From: Prochlorococcus sp. HOT208_60m_813G15
GTDB taxonomy: Bacteria > Cyanobacteriota > Cyanobacteriia > PCC-6307 > Cyanobiaceae
Length of the DNA stretch: 64,000 nt
NCBI GenBank assembly: GCA_002026165.1
Contig: MWOS01000094.1
Location: forward strand, 1 to 64,000
Direction: 5' to 3'
Shown piece after piece: positions 33,419 to 41,538 of this stretch. How positions within the stretch are numbered: position 1 is the first letter of the stretch; each line of letters opens with the position of its first letter. The position numbers and the translations under genes were made by a program. Under the pieces are notes generated by a model that did not search any database, was not told where the DNA came from, and saw only the letters and a list, made by a program, of their open reading frames with translations.

Positions 33419-33613
33419 GTGAATAAAAAAGAACGAACTAAAAGATTTAAGTCTATGTCAAGTATGCAAAGACAACAATTGATATTAAAGAAGATGAAAG
33501 CGATAGGAATTGAGGTAGGAAGTGGAGTTCCTAATAAAAAATACGATAGCAAAGAGGTTTATGAATTAATTCATATTGCGAATTGCTTCCCAGAATTAAG
33601 GGAGAAAAAATAA
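33419..33613 (+). CDS. 64-residue basic protein
   Basis: Starts at GTG. Contains RFKSMSSMQRQQLILKKMKA and VYELIHIANCFPELREKK. Soluble and helical. Resembles small conserved marine picocyanobacterial proteins of unknown role. Confidence 0.6.
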   Translation: MNKKERTKRFKSMSSMQRQQLILKKMKAIGIEVGSGVPNKKYDSKEVYELIHIANCFPELREKK

Positions 33614-33644
33614 AAAAATATTTAGTTTTCTTTAACTAAGTTAT

Positions 33645-34010
33645 TTATTTTGGTTCCCTTGTTGCAGCAATAATTAATCCACCTATCAATCCTAGATTCA
33701 TAAATACTACTCTTTGATGGAAAGGGAATACATGAAAAATTATTGTTGTTGGGATAAGAAATAGTAATAAAAAAACTGAACCGATTTTTTGATTTTCTCC
33801 AAATATAAAAAATCCAGAACCCAAGATAAGACATATAATTGCTCCCACTAGAAGGATAGATGAAATTGGTTCAGGAATACCCTTTGAAGAAATATATTCA
33901 GCTGTTCTTTCAAAATCATTTATTTTGCCAGGTATGGCTGAGATGAATATTGCTGAAATTGAAATTCTCGAAAAAAAATCTAAAAAAGATTTGATACTTT
34001 TATTTTTCAC
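33645..34010 (-). CDS. DoxX-like membrane protein
   Basis: 121 residues, four hydrophobic helices. The first pair is separated by PGKINDFERTAEYISSKGIP, the classical DoxX position with an Arg/Glu loop, and ILGSGFFIFG follows. DoxX proteins are four-helix quinol- or redox-associated membrane proteins. A second, longer DoxX gene lies at 60477. Confidence 0.78.
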   Translation of the reverse strand: MKNKSIKSFLDFFSRISISAIFISAIPGKINDFERTAEYISSKGIPEPISSILLVGAIICLILGSGFFIFGENQKIGSVFLLLFLIPTTIIFHVFPFHQRVVFMNLGLIGGLIIAATREPK

Positions 34011-34208
34011 AAAAATTTTATGATTTTTATTATTATACGAAAAAAAATACTTAATAAGCCATTGAAAATTTTAGATTTTTTATCCAATAAGGATAGTTAA
34101 AAAAAAATAAGTTTTTAAAATAAATATGAATATTTGAAATAAATTTAGAGTAATTAAGTTTTTTTCTTTTTTATTTTTATGCAATAATTAACTTAACTTT
34201 AATTGAAA

Positions 34209-34685
34209 ATGTATAAGAAATTACTTTTTACTTTTTTTTTATTATTTGGTTCCTTAATTACTATTCATCCCTCTAAAAAAGAGGATACAAATTTGTTTGA
34301 TTATTGTTATTCTTTTGAAAAAATACTTTCTAGAAATTCAATAGAAAAAAGTAAAAATTTGTCCAAGAAGTATAAGTCTTTTGCAAAAGATATTACTTTT
34401 TCTGGGACCAATAAAACGAAAGGTTCTTTAATTAATAAAATAATTGATCAATATAAAAATTCTAAGAAATTATTTATAATAACTCTTGTGCCTAATCAAA
34501 TTTATTGTTTGGCTGGATATTGGATTGAGGAAGTAAATCCAGGGACATTTAAATCAATTCTTTATGAGAAAAGTCAGCAAAAAATAAATGAATATAAAGA
34601 TATTAAAAACGAGTTCGATGCCTTTATAAAAGATACTAGTTCAGAATATAAATCAATTAAAAAAGTATTTGATAATTTTTTCTAG
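34209..34685 (+). CDS. Exported protein of unknown function
   Basis: 158 residues. The signal peptide MYKKLLFTFFLLFGSLITI is followed by a lysine-rich mature part (ILSRNSIEKSKNLSKKYKSF, then later LVPNQIYCLAGYWIEEVNPG). Not recognised. Very high Lys/Asn content reflects A+T bias. Confidence 0.6.
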   Translation: MYKKLLFTFFLLFGSLITIHPSKKEDTNLFDYCYSFEKILSRNSIEKSKNLSKKYKSFAKDITFSGTNKTKGSLINKIIDQYKNSKKLFIITLVPNQIYCLAGYWIEEVNPGTFKSILYEKSQQKINEYKDIKNEFDAFIKDTSSEYKSIKKVFDNFF

Positions 34686-35006
34686 TAAATTGGTATTCTT
34701 TCCCTAGAATGGTAAATGTATTTGATGCACTTTTTTAAGATGAAGAAATAAAAAATATAACAAAACCAAAAATTAATAGAAAGCTAAAAATGAATAAAGA
34801 ATAAAATAATTTTTTGTGAGACTAAATTTAAGCTTGCTTTTTGGGATTTTGTGAATGAAACTAAATTTTTTTAATTTGTTGCTGAAGTATATTTTTCTGA
34901 AGATTTTTAAGATTTTTAGTAATTAGTTTTTTTCATTTACTTTGATGTCAAATTACAAGTTATTTTAATAGACACCAACTTTGCAATTAGTTTGCTTTAT
35001 TATTTA
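34686..35006. other. 321-bp A+T-rich gap
   Basis: No frame with a plausible start and no strong hairpin. I see nothing to annotate. Confidence 0.3.
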
Positions 35007-35162
35007 TCAATTTGACTTTCTTGTCCCACCATAGGAATAGTCATTATGTTTAGAAATAATATTCCAACATTCTTTACAACAGAAAATCCAGTACTTATAA
35101 ATGTTGGATTTGACCCTGTAATGAAGCTTATCTGACTTATGACATAAATCACACTTTTTCAT
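35007..35162 (-). CDS. Zinc-ribbon-like micro-protein
   Basis: 51 residues with two Cys pairs: CDLCHKSDKLHYRVKS near the start and IFCCKECWNIIS in the middle, typical of a single zinc ribbon, ending SYGGTRKSN. Could bind nucleic acid or a protein partner. The pattern seems familiar from picocyanobacteria, but no function is known to me. Confidence 0.65.
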   Translation of the reverse strand: MKKCDLCHKSDKLHYRVKSNIYKYWIFCCKECWNIISKHNDYSYGGTRKSN

Positions 35163-35499
35163 TGAATTTGAGATTTTGCTAAATAACCCTTTAAAAAAAA
35201 CTAAATTAATTTATTATATTCACGAATAGTTTTTGAACGTGTCATTATTAAAAAGCACTCCATATTTTCTGAAGCAAAGCAGTGGACATGTTGAGTGCAA
35301 ATTTTTTTAATTGATTAATAAATTTATAATTTTTTATAGTAATGAACCTGAAGGTGTTTTCATTATTTCTGAATAATTTGTTGAGATTATTTATTAAGGT
35401 TTTATAAAAAAAAGATTATACATCTAAATTAGAACTTTAAAAAGAAACTCACAGAGTTTATTTGATCGACTTTATTATTAAAGAAATAATTTTTGTGTC
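35163..35499. other. 337-bp A+T-rich gap
   Basis: Contains GCACTC and GAGTGC about 40 bp apart (35255-35300) followed by a T-run, which could be a long-loop terminator. No convincing gene. Confidence 0.3.
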
Positions 35500-35640
35500 A
35501 TGAACATCTATTTATTCTGGTTTTTATTTCTAACTCTATGGGCAATAGTTCCTTTGATGATTATTAAGGGTAGAGTTGATGAAGCACCTAAAATTAAGAC
35601 TTCACCAGAAGTTAAAACCAAGAAAAAAGGATGGTTTTAA
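35500..35640 (+). CDS. 46-residue membrane micro-protein
   Basis: MNIYLFWFLFLTLWAIVPLM is a transmembrane helix; the tail is polar and lysine-rich (APKIKTSPEVKTKKKGWF). Not recognised. Confidence 0.55.
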   Translation: MNIYLFWFLFLTLWAIVPLMIIKGRVDEAPKIKTSPEVKTKKKGWF

Positions 35641-35887
35641 TTAAGAACCTTTTTGAGTTAATCTATGATAGCTGAAGGTTAAATCTTAAATGCTAATAAA
35701 TTAGGTTCTTAAATAATTTCCATTAAAAATAAATTTTAAATTATAAATTTCTAGGATTTATTTTTTGAGTTGAGGATGAAAAACTTAAATTTATCAATGA
35801 ATTTTATTTTAAATTTGCAAAAATATAAATCTTTACTTTATTAATTCATGGATATAAAATTATCTTTAAACTGTATCCCAAAAATAA

Positions 35888-36565
35888 ATGGATGATATAA
35901 GAACACCTTGGGGTTCAATATCCACGAAAGTTAGTTTGTTTCCAATTTACTATTTGATATTTATTTATGGTTTTGTTTATATATTACCTTTTGGTAAAAA
36001 TTTAATTGGAATAACTTGGTTTGATTTATTGAAAAAAGAAGATGGCCCTCTCGAATGGTTACAATTTGGTCAATTTTTTATTTCCTCTTTGATGGGCATT
36101 TTTATCTTTTATAAGTCTAAAAAAAAAAGATCAATAAATTCGTGGATTTGGTTATTTTTTAGCGTTTTTTGCTTTCTAATTTCGGCCGAAGAAATTAGTT
36201 GGGGTGAGAGGATTACTGGCTTTTCATTGAATTCAGTAACAGAGTTAAGTATTCAAAGTGAAACAAATTTTCATAATCTTCCTTTTTTTCATAATATTCT
36301 TCTTGATCCATTATTACATGTTTTATGTATTTTTTTAGGTTGGTTAGGATGGAGAAAATGGCCTGATTTAAGTTCATTACCAAGTAGAAAATATAGCTTG
36401 TTTTTTTTATTAGTATCTTTATTTTTTGCTTATTATGATCTCTCTTGGGCTTCAACAGTTCAACATATTAGAAATGATCAAGAAATTTTCGAATTTCTAT
36501 TATCTACAGGGATCTTTTTGCATTTTTGGCAGAATTTCAAATTATTAATAAACCCAAAAAAATAA
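35888..36565 (+). CDS. Polytopic membrane protein with EEISWGERI motif
   Basis: 225 residues and about five or six transmembrane helices. The block SAEEISWGERITGF followed by QSETNFHNLP is conserved-looking and could form a catalytic site facing the membrane; I have seen similar EEISWGQR/ExNxHN blocks in uncharacterised bacterial membrane proteins. No known function. Confidence 0.65.
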   Translation: MDDIRTPWGSISTKVSLFPIYYLIFIYGFVYILPFGKNLIGITWFDLLKKEDGPLEWLQFGQFFISSLMGIFIFYKSKKKRSINSWIWLFFSVFCFLISAEEISWGERITGFSLNSVTELSIQSETNFHNLPFFHNILLDPLLHVLCIFLGWLGWRKWPDLSSLPSRKYSLFFLLVSLFFAYYDLSWASTVQHIRNDQEIFEFLLSTGIFLHFWQNFKLLINPKK

Positions 36566-36620
36566 TTTTTGAAATTGAAAGAGAATATTAATATATTAAT
36601 TTTTCTGCTTTTTATAAAAA

Positions 36621-37820
36621 CTATATGGATGTCTTTCTTAAAAAATAAAATCCACCACTTAGAGAAATTATTACTGGAAACCAGGCTGCAATTATTGGAG
36701 GGAGTAATCCCTTAACGCCAAAAGAACTGAATATAAATGACATTACATAATAAACTAATATCAGAATCACACTTAATCCAAAACCCTGACTTTTTGAAGA
36801 TCTTAAATTAGATTTTGATCCCAAAATACTGCCTATTAATCCAAATACCAAACATGCACAAGGTAAGGTAAACTTCTCTTGAATTCTTACTTGAATCTTT
36901 CTAATCTCCTTAAGATCACCTATCTTTTTGTATATTCTTTCAGCCTCTAACGCTTCTTTTAAAGACATGTCACTTGCATCCTTTGGGACTTTTGCAAGAT
37001 CTAATGGGCCTTCAACGAAAGGATATATATATTGTTTGAATTTAATACTTGTTGTTTGACCTTTAGAGTCAGTTGAAACTATATTTCCATCTGAGAATAC
37101 CCAAGAAGAATTATTTCGATTGAATTTAGCACTATTAGCAGTAAGAATCTGCTTTATGTTTTCTCTAGAAAAGTCTAAAACTGTAACTTCTTTCATAATA
37201 TTGTTTTCGAACCTAGAAGCATAGAAAATATGAGTTAGGAATGTATTTGTTTTCGTTGGCTTATTGTTAATATCAATTCTTGATCCTTTTCTTGAAAAAA
37301 TAATATTATTTTTACCTTTTTGTTTGTTAAAAGAACTTCCTATTCCTGATCTTAATGTTGATTCTGCAAGCTTATTACTTGTGGGAACTAAATTATCATT
37401 GAAATAAAAAGTTAATCCTGTCATGAATATTGAAACTGCAACTGCTGGAGCAATAATTCGAGAGGTTGTAATACCTAATGACTTTAAAGCTAACAATTCT
37501 GAATTGGCTGATAGTTTTCCATAAGATAATAGTGTGGCCAATAAAACAGCCATAGGAAATGATAAAACTAAAAAACTGGGAAGGCTATAAATTAAAGCTT
37601 GCAAAGCTTGCAAAATAGGTAAGCCATACTCAACTATTTTTCTTATTAAATCAAACATTACTCCTACCGATAGAGAGATCACAGTAAAAGCAGAAATAGC
37701 AAACAACATAGGCGGTATTATTTGCCCTAACAACCATCTATCTATTAAAGATATGGAATGCCAGGGAGTAATTATTTTGTTTATTGTCTTTTTAATAGGT
37801 GATTGATTTGAAAGTTTCAA
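36621..37820 (-). CDS. LptF/LptG-family permease (YjgP/YjgQ)
   Basis: 399 residues. Layout of the LPS-transport permeases: an N-terminal helix pair after DRWLLGQIIPPMLFAI, the conserved SFPMAVLLATLLSYGKLSANSE (split here by SLPSFLVL), a periplasmic domain (about 165-290), and three C-terminal helices. Works with LptB to move lipid to the outer membrane. Cyanobacteria often carry one fused-role copy; I do not assign F or G. Confidence 0.9.
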   Translation of the reverse strand: MKLSNQSPIKKTINKIITPWHSISLIDRWLLGQIIPPMLFAISAFTVISLSVGVMFDLIRKIVEYGLPILQALQALIYSLPSFLVLSFPMAVLLATLLSYGKLSANSELLALKSLGITTSRIIAPAVAVSIFMTGLTFYFNDNLVPTSNKLAESTLRSGIGSSFNKQKGKNNIIFSRKGSRIDINNKPTKTNTFLTHIFYASRFENNIMKEVTVLDFSRENIKQILTANSAKFNRNNSSWVFSDGNIVSTDSKGQTTSIKFKQYIYPFVEGPLDLAKVPKDASDMSLKEALEAERIYKKIGDLKEIRKIQVRIQEKFTLPCACLVFGLIGSILGSKSNLRSSKSQGFGLSVILILVYYVMSFIFSSFGVKGLLPPIIAAWFPVIISLSGGFYFLRKTSI

Positions 37821-38006
37821 AAGGAGTTTATTTAATTTGTACGGTCTTTTTTTCTCATTATAAAATATCTATGTTATGGAAACCATTAGTATGATCTGTA
37901 GTTAAGAAGATCAATTTATATTCTTAGCTTTTTTAATAAAACAATAATTTATTATTACTTGCTTTAAAACAAATAATTTGGTTTCTTTAAAATAAATAAG
38001 AAATTA

Positions 38007-38126
38007 ATGAAAAATAAAAATTTGTTAAATCAGTGTAAGTGCATACATTGTCAACAAAAAATAAATCAAATTAATAATTCACGAGCATATTGGGATAAAT
38101 TAATTTTAAGTAAAAATTTAGCCTAG
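38007..38126 (+). CDS. 39-residue Cys-containing micro-protein
   Basis: MKNKNLLNQCKCIHCQQKIN has a CxCxxC cluster, then a polar helix (NSRAYWDKLILSKNLA). Possibly metal-binding. Not recognised. Confidence 0.5.
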   Translation: MKNKNLLNQCKCIHCQQKINQINNSRAYWDKLILSKNLA

Positions 38127-38233
38127 ATTTTTGTAATCTTTCTAGAATTAATAAACTATATCAACCTAGTTTTCCTCTTAATCTATTTTGAATAAACTAA
38201 GTAAAAATTTGATCAAGCTAATCATTAAATATT

Positions 38234-38266
38234 AAGCTAAAAGTTATTAAATTACTTAGCTTTTTG
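38234..38266. terminator. Hairpin terminator
   Basis: AAGCTAA (38234-38240) pairs with TTAGCTT (38256-38262) and a T-run follows. It overlaps the stop of the 33-residue gene on the other strand and may serve the Cys micro-protein gene on the plus strand. Confidence 0.5.
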
Positions 38267-38353
38267 ATTACTTTTGTAGATTCTATTTTCTCTATTAAGA
38301 AGAAAAAGAATAATAAATATACATAGAGGAATCATTATAAAATCTAAAGACAT
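38252..38353 (-). CDS. 33-residue membrane micro-protein
   Basis: MSLDFIMIPLCIFIILFLLN is one transmembrane helix with a basic tail (RENRIYKSNQKAK). Size and topology resemble other tiny genes in the window. Confidence 0.5.
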   Translation of the reverse strand: MSLDFIMIPLCIFIILFLLNRENRIYKSNQKAK

Positions 38354-38782
38354 AATTTTTATTTATTCTATTTTTTATTTAGCAAAAAAAAATTTTTTTG
38401 ACTTTATTAATTTATTGCTTCATAAACTTTTTAGGGAAATGCGCTGTCTCGTTGTTTGTTTTGCTTATTCCTAAAATAAAAGAGCTTGCGAGTATCCCAC
38501 AGGCAAGCTCATGACGACCTAGTTAAATTCAGATTTTCTGATCTTAACCAACTAAAGCACTTCCTAAATGCTATTCATATCTTACTAAGTAATTTTACTT
38601 ATTGTGAGTATAAATGCTTATCACATGTAATTTATTCAAAATTACATGAAAAAAAATATTTATTTTTCGAAAAACCACCATATGCAGAATGCAGACCTAT
38701 GGACCGCGCTACAAAATACCCCATCTTTTGGTTTACAAAAATTAATACTTGTGTTACATTAATTAACAATTATTATTTTTTT
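38354..38782. other. hli upstream region with a hairpin
   Basis: GAGCTTGC (38482-38489) pairs with GCAAGCTC (38503-38510). On the reverse strand the hairpin is followed by TTTTATTTT, so it could terminate a minus-strand RNA antisense to the hli leader. The long plus-strand frame through here lacks any resemblance and is treated as chance. Confidence 0.4.
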
Positions 38783-38989
38783 ATGTCAAATTCAGGTGTT
38801 ACAACAGAATCAGGCGGAAGACAAAATATGTTCCCTTCTGAAACAAGACCTTATATAGATGAGTCAGTATCTTACGATGGGTATCCTCAAAACGCCGAAA
38901 AAGTAAATGGAAGATGGGCTATGGTGGGCTTCGTTGCTCTTATTGGTGCTTACGTTACTACAGGTCAAATAATACCAGGAATTTTTTAA
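38783..38989 (+). CDS. hli: High-light-inducible protein (single-helix CAB-like)
   Basis: 68 residues from the internal ATG. The C-terminal chlorophyll-binding helix NGRWAMVGFVALIGAYVTTG is typical, ending QIIPGIF. Hli proteins sit in thylakoids, bind chlorophyll and carotenoid and protect photosystems under high light and other stress. The 100-residue upstream extension of the frame is not part of the family. This is the longer-N-terminus hli type, probably with its own promoter. Confidence 0.9.
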   Translation: MSNSGVTTESGGRQNMFPSETRPYIDESVSYDGYPQNAEKVNGRWAMVGFVALIGAYVTTGQIIPGIF

Positions 38990-39030
38990 AAAACTCTTAC
39001 TAAGTTCCTATTTATAAATAATTGTTTATT

Positions 39031-39153
39031 TCAAGTTAGAGAATAAAAAAACCATATGAATGTAATTGCATTCAGACTAAAAATCACCCCTAGAAATATA
39101 TAAGCAAATTTTTTACCAACAAATGCTGTTTCAGGCTCAAGCTTTACTCTCAT
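39031..39153 (-). CDS. 40-residue membrane micro-protein
   Basis: MRVKLEPETAFVGKKFAYIF begins a transmembrane helix continuing LGVIFSLNAITFIWFF. It lies 5 bp after the 33-residue family E gene and is likely co-transcribed with it. Confidence 0.55.
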   Translation of the reverse strand: MRVKLEPETAFVGKKFAYIFLGVIFSLNAITFIWFFYSLT

Positions 39154-39158
39154 TTATT

Positions 39159-39260
39159 TTAGTATTGTTGTTTGTAACCTTTTTTAGTTTGAAAAAGTCT
39201 CACTCCAAGATAAATCATTAAAATCGTCCAGAATAAAATTTCTATTCCTAGGTTAGACAT
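39159..39260 (-). CDS. Membrane micro-protein family E, member 2
   Basis: 33 residues, MSNLGIEILFWTILMIYLGV then RLFQTKKGYKQQY. A paralogue of the gene at 28940-29041, with 17 of the first 20 residues alike or identical. Conserved duplicates argue for function. Confidence 0.7.
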   Translation of the reverse strand: MSNLGIEILFWTILMIYLGVRLFQTKKGYKQQY

Positions 39261-39722
39261 TTGATTTCCCTCAATTGATTTTAATCTAATTCTTTTGTTT
39301 TTTTTTCGATAGAGTCTTTATACTGATTATTTAAAATTTTTTCTAAAATTTATTTTCCTTAAAATGAATTTCTGCTTTTAACTAGATAGATCGAATAACT
39401 TCCTAATTCCATTTAAACATTCTCAAAAAGGAAGATGGTTATTTAAGGTAAAAAGCTTCTGAAGTAGGTAAAAATTATTCAGTAAAAATAAGGAAAAAGA
39501 AAAAAAACCATACATTACTGATGAGTAATGAAAGAATTTAGAAGAGCTAGTAAAAAATTATTATGTAAAAGAGATTTGAATTAATATAATTCAAATGTAT
39601 AAAAAAATAAATGTATTGCTGTTCTATCTATCATGATCAAGATAAAAATTGTCTAATAATTATTATTATAAATTTTACTTAGATAAATTTTATTTAAATC
39701 TTTTGTAAGTTGAAAAAATAAT
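39261..39722. other. Roughly 460-bp A+T-rich gap
   Basis: Part of a 499-bp gene-free stretch. The reverse strand shows an ORF tail without a start (KILNNQYKDSIEKKTKELD) near 39285-39345, perhaps a dead fragment. Nothing else is recognisable. Confidence 0.3.
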
Positions 39723-39745
39723 AAAACCAGGAAGGATCCGGTTTA
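39723..39745 (-). terminator. Terminator of the hli pair
   Basis: On the reverse strand AAACCGG pairs with CCTGGTTT (one bulged base), followed by TATTATTTTTTC. It is 15-40 bp after the stop of the second hli gene. Confidence 0.55.
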
Positions 39746-39759
39746 ATTAATGAAAAAAT

Positions 39760-39900
39760 TTAGATAAAACCTGGAATAATTTGACCTGTTGTTAAGTATG
39801 CTCCCACAAGTGCAACAAAACCTAACATTGCAAATCTACCATTAAGCTTTTCAGCAATAATTTTTTCTTTTTCTATTATTTTTGGTTCGCTATTTTTCAT
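39760..39900 (-). CDS. hli: High-light-inducible protein, second of a pair
   Basis: 46 residues from the ATG at 39900 (MKNSEPKIIEKEKI). The helix LNGRFAMLGFVALVGAYLTT is followed by GQIIPGFI. The start codon overlaps the stop of the upstream hli by one base (TAATG), so the two are translated as a coupled pair and could form hetero-assemblies. A longer frame to 39978 is not used. Confidence 0.88.
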   Translation of the reverse strand: MKNSEPKIIEKEKIIAEKLNGRFAMLGFVALVGAYLTTGQIIPGFI

Positions 39901-40007
39901 TAGAACCAGCCAGGTATGATTTGACCTGTAGTGACGTAAGCACCCACTGCTGCAACGAAACCTAGCATTGCTGCCCAACCATTAAAACGTTCTGCTTCTG
40001 GAGTCAT
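39900..40007 (-). CDS. hli: High-light-inducible protein, first of a pair
   Basis: 35 residues: MTPEAERFNGWAAMLGFVAA then VGAYVTTGQIIPGWF. A minimal hli almost entirely made of the chlorophyll-binding helix. Here the conserved GR of the ExxNGR motif reads NGW, so the usual Arg is missing. First gene of the coupled pair. Confidence 0.88.
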   Translation of the reverse strand: MTPEAERFNGWAAMLGFVAAVGAYVTTGQIIPGWF

Positions 40008-40250
40008 TTTTAATTATGTAATTGTTAACAAATATAACATATTTATTTATTTTTGTAAAGAAATTCAAGAATTCTTACTTAATTAATCAGAAAACCTTTA
40101 AAAGTGCTACACATATGTGTCGAAATATACCTTTTTGGGGTTTTTGTTTTTGTGCTGATATTTTTAAACTTGAAACAAAAAAAATTAAAAATTAATACCT
40201 TTTTCTTTTAAAAGTAAATCCTCATTTAGAGGTGATTTAAATTAATATAT

Positions 40251-40290
40251 TACTAGAGTCAGCTAGTAGGGATACAGGCTGACTCTAGTA
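40251..40290. other. Perfect 13-bp inverted repeat
   Basis: TACTAGAGTCAGC (40251-40263) and GCTGACTCTAGTA (40278-40290) with a 14-base spacer. It is not followed by a T-run on either strand, so it is not a standard terminator. It lies in the 366-bp gap upstream of the hli pair and of the 54-residue gene. Possible operator, RNA hairpin or recombination site. Confidence 0.6.
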
Positions 40291-40373
40291 ATTAAAAGTT
40301 TTAGTTTTTAACTAAAAGAAGTTTTAAGTACTCAAATAATTGCTATTAATAAATTAGATTTATATATGAATTT

Positions 40374-40538
40374 ATGTCATTTGCTATTTACTACATGCAT
40401 TTAATTTTTGCAAGAGTTCCTTCTCTAATGAATTCTGACTCAATACTTTATATATTGCCTGCTCTTACATTATCAATATTATTCTTTAGCCTTAAAATAA
40501 TGTTTTTTAAGTCCCCTAAATTGAGAAAGGTTAAATAA
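40374..40538 (+). CDS. 54-residue membrane protein
   Basis: Contains ILYILPALTLSILFFSLKIM as one long transmembrane helix and a basic tail (FFKSPKLRKVK). An ATG at 40374 is the best start. Lies 52 bp before the DUF938 gene. Confidence 0.5.
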   Translation: MSFAIYYMHLIFARVPSLMNSDSILYILPALTLSILFFSLKIMFFKSPKLRKVK

Positions 40539-40590
40539 TAAAGAATTTTTGATTTATTCTTTTTACTAAAGTTCCTAATTCTTTTTAATT

Positions 40591-41208
40591 TTGGATAAAA
40601 GACTTTTTTTTTCAGCAACTCAAAGAAATAGAGACTGCATTGGTGATGTACTATCCAGAATTATAAAAAAAGGTTCAATATTGGAAATTGGGAGTGGTAG
40701 CGGTGAACATGGAGTGGTCTTTCAAAAACGCTTTCCAGGAATAATTTGGCAAACGAGTGATCCAGAGTTAGAACATAGAAAAAGTATAAATTCTTGGATT
40801 GAGTATGAAGACTTAACTAAGAAAATGCCTAAGCCTATTGAAATTGATGTAGAAAAAATTCCTTGGAAAATTCCATTAAGATTAGCTCATTCATTGCAAG
40901 GAATAGTCTCTATAAATATGATTCATGTAGCAAAGTGGTCTTGTACTGTAGCACTATTTAGAGAGTCAGGAAAATTACTTAATAAGGGACAATTTTTGTT
41001 ACTTTATGGGCCATTTAAGATTTGTAATAAGCATACAAGTGAAAGTAATTATTTTTTCGATAATTCATTGAAAATGCAAAATGATCTTTGGGGCATTAAA
41101 AATCTTGAGGAAGTTTGTTATGAGGGTAAAAAGAATGGTTTTTCTCGAGAAGATATTATTAAGATGCCTGCTAATAATTTTTCAATAATTTACAGAAAAG
41201 TTTATTGA
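40591..41208 (+). CDS. DUF938 SAM-dependent methyltransferase-like protein
   Basis: 205 residues starting at TTG. Rossmann methyltransferase motif I SILEIGSGSGEHGVVF, then WQTSDPE at motif II, and GQFLLLYGPFKI near motif V. Matches DUF938 by the FSATQRNRDCI start and LYGPF block. The substrate is unknown. Confidence 0.85.
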   Translation: MDKRLFFSATQRNRDCIGDVLSRIIKKGSILEIGSGSGEHGVVFQKRFPGIIWQTSDPELEHRKSINSWIEYEDLTKKMPKPIEIDVEKIPWKIPLRLAHSLQGIVSINMIHVAKWSCTVALFRESGKLLNKGQFLLLYGPFKICNKHTSESNYFFDNSLKMQNDLWGIKNLEEVCYEGKKNGFSREDIIKMPANNFSIIYRKVY

Positions 41209-41259
41209 TAAGTCAAATACACATATCAATAAGTTATTAAAGTTGATCATGTTATATTA

Positions 41260-41421
41260 TCAACCTGTGAGTTTTTTGCTCCATTCTTTATGCTTTTGAT
41301 CTAAATCTGAAATTTTTTCGCCTAAACTTAACTGTCTTTCTAATAATTCAACTTTTGTTAGTGTTATTTTTTCTGAATAAAATTTAATAGGCTGCTTACC
41401 ATGCAAATTGTCACCACTCAT
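41260..41421 (-). CDS. 53-residue soluble micro-protein
   Basis: MSGDNLHGKQPIKFYSEKIT followed by a coiled-coil-like helix (LLERQLSLGEKISDLDQKHK). Not recognised. Confidence 0.5.
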   Translation of the reverse strand: MSGDNLHGKQPIKFYSEKITLTKVELLERQLSLGEKISDLDQKHKEWSKKLTG

Positions 41422-41538
41422 AAGAATCATATTATTTGAGTAATTTCTAAGATGGAAATTTTATTATTGCTAATTCTTTAATATTCTTTTCAGATTTGCG
41501 TAAATTAATGTGATAAAGAATTTTTGCTTATTTTGTTT

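Noticed and set aside
38486-38782. 100-residue N-terminal extension of the hli frame
   Set aside because: Not related to hli proteins, crosses a strong hairpin, and the family start MSNSGV at 38783 has the expected length.
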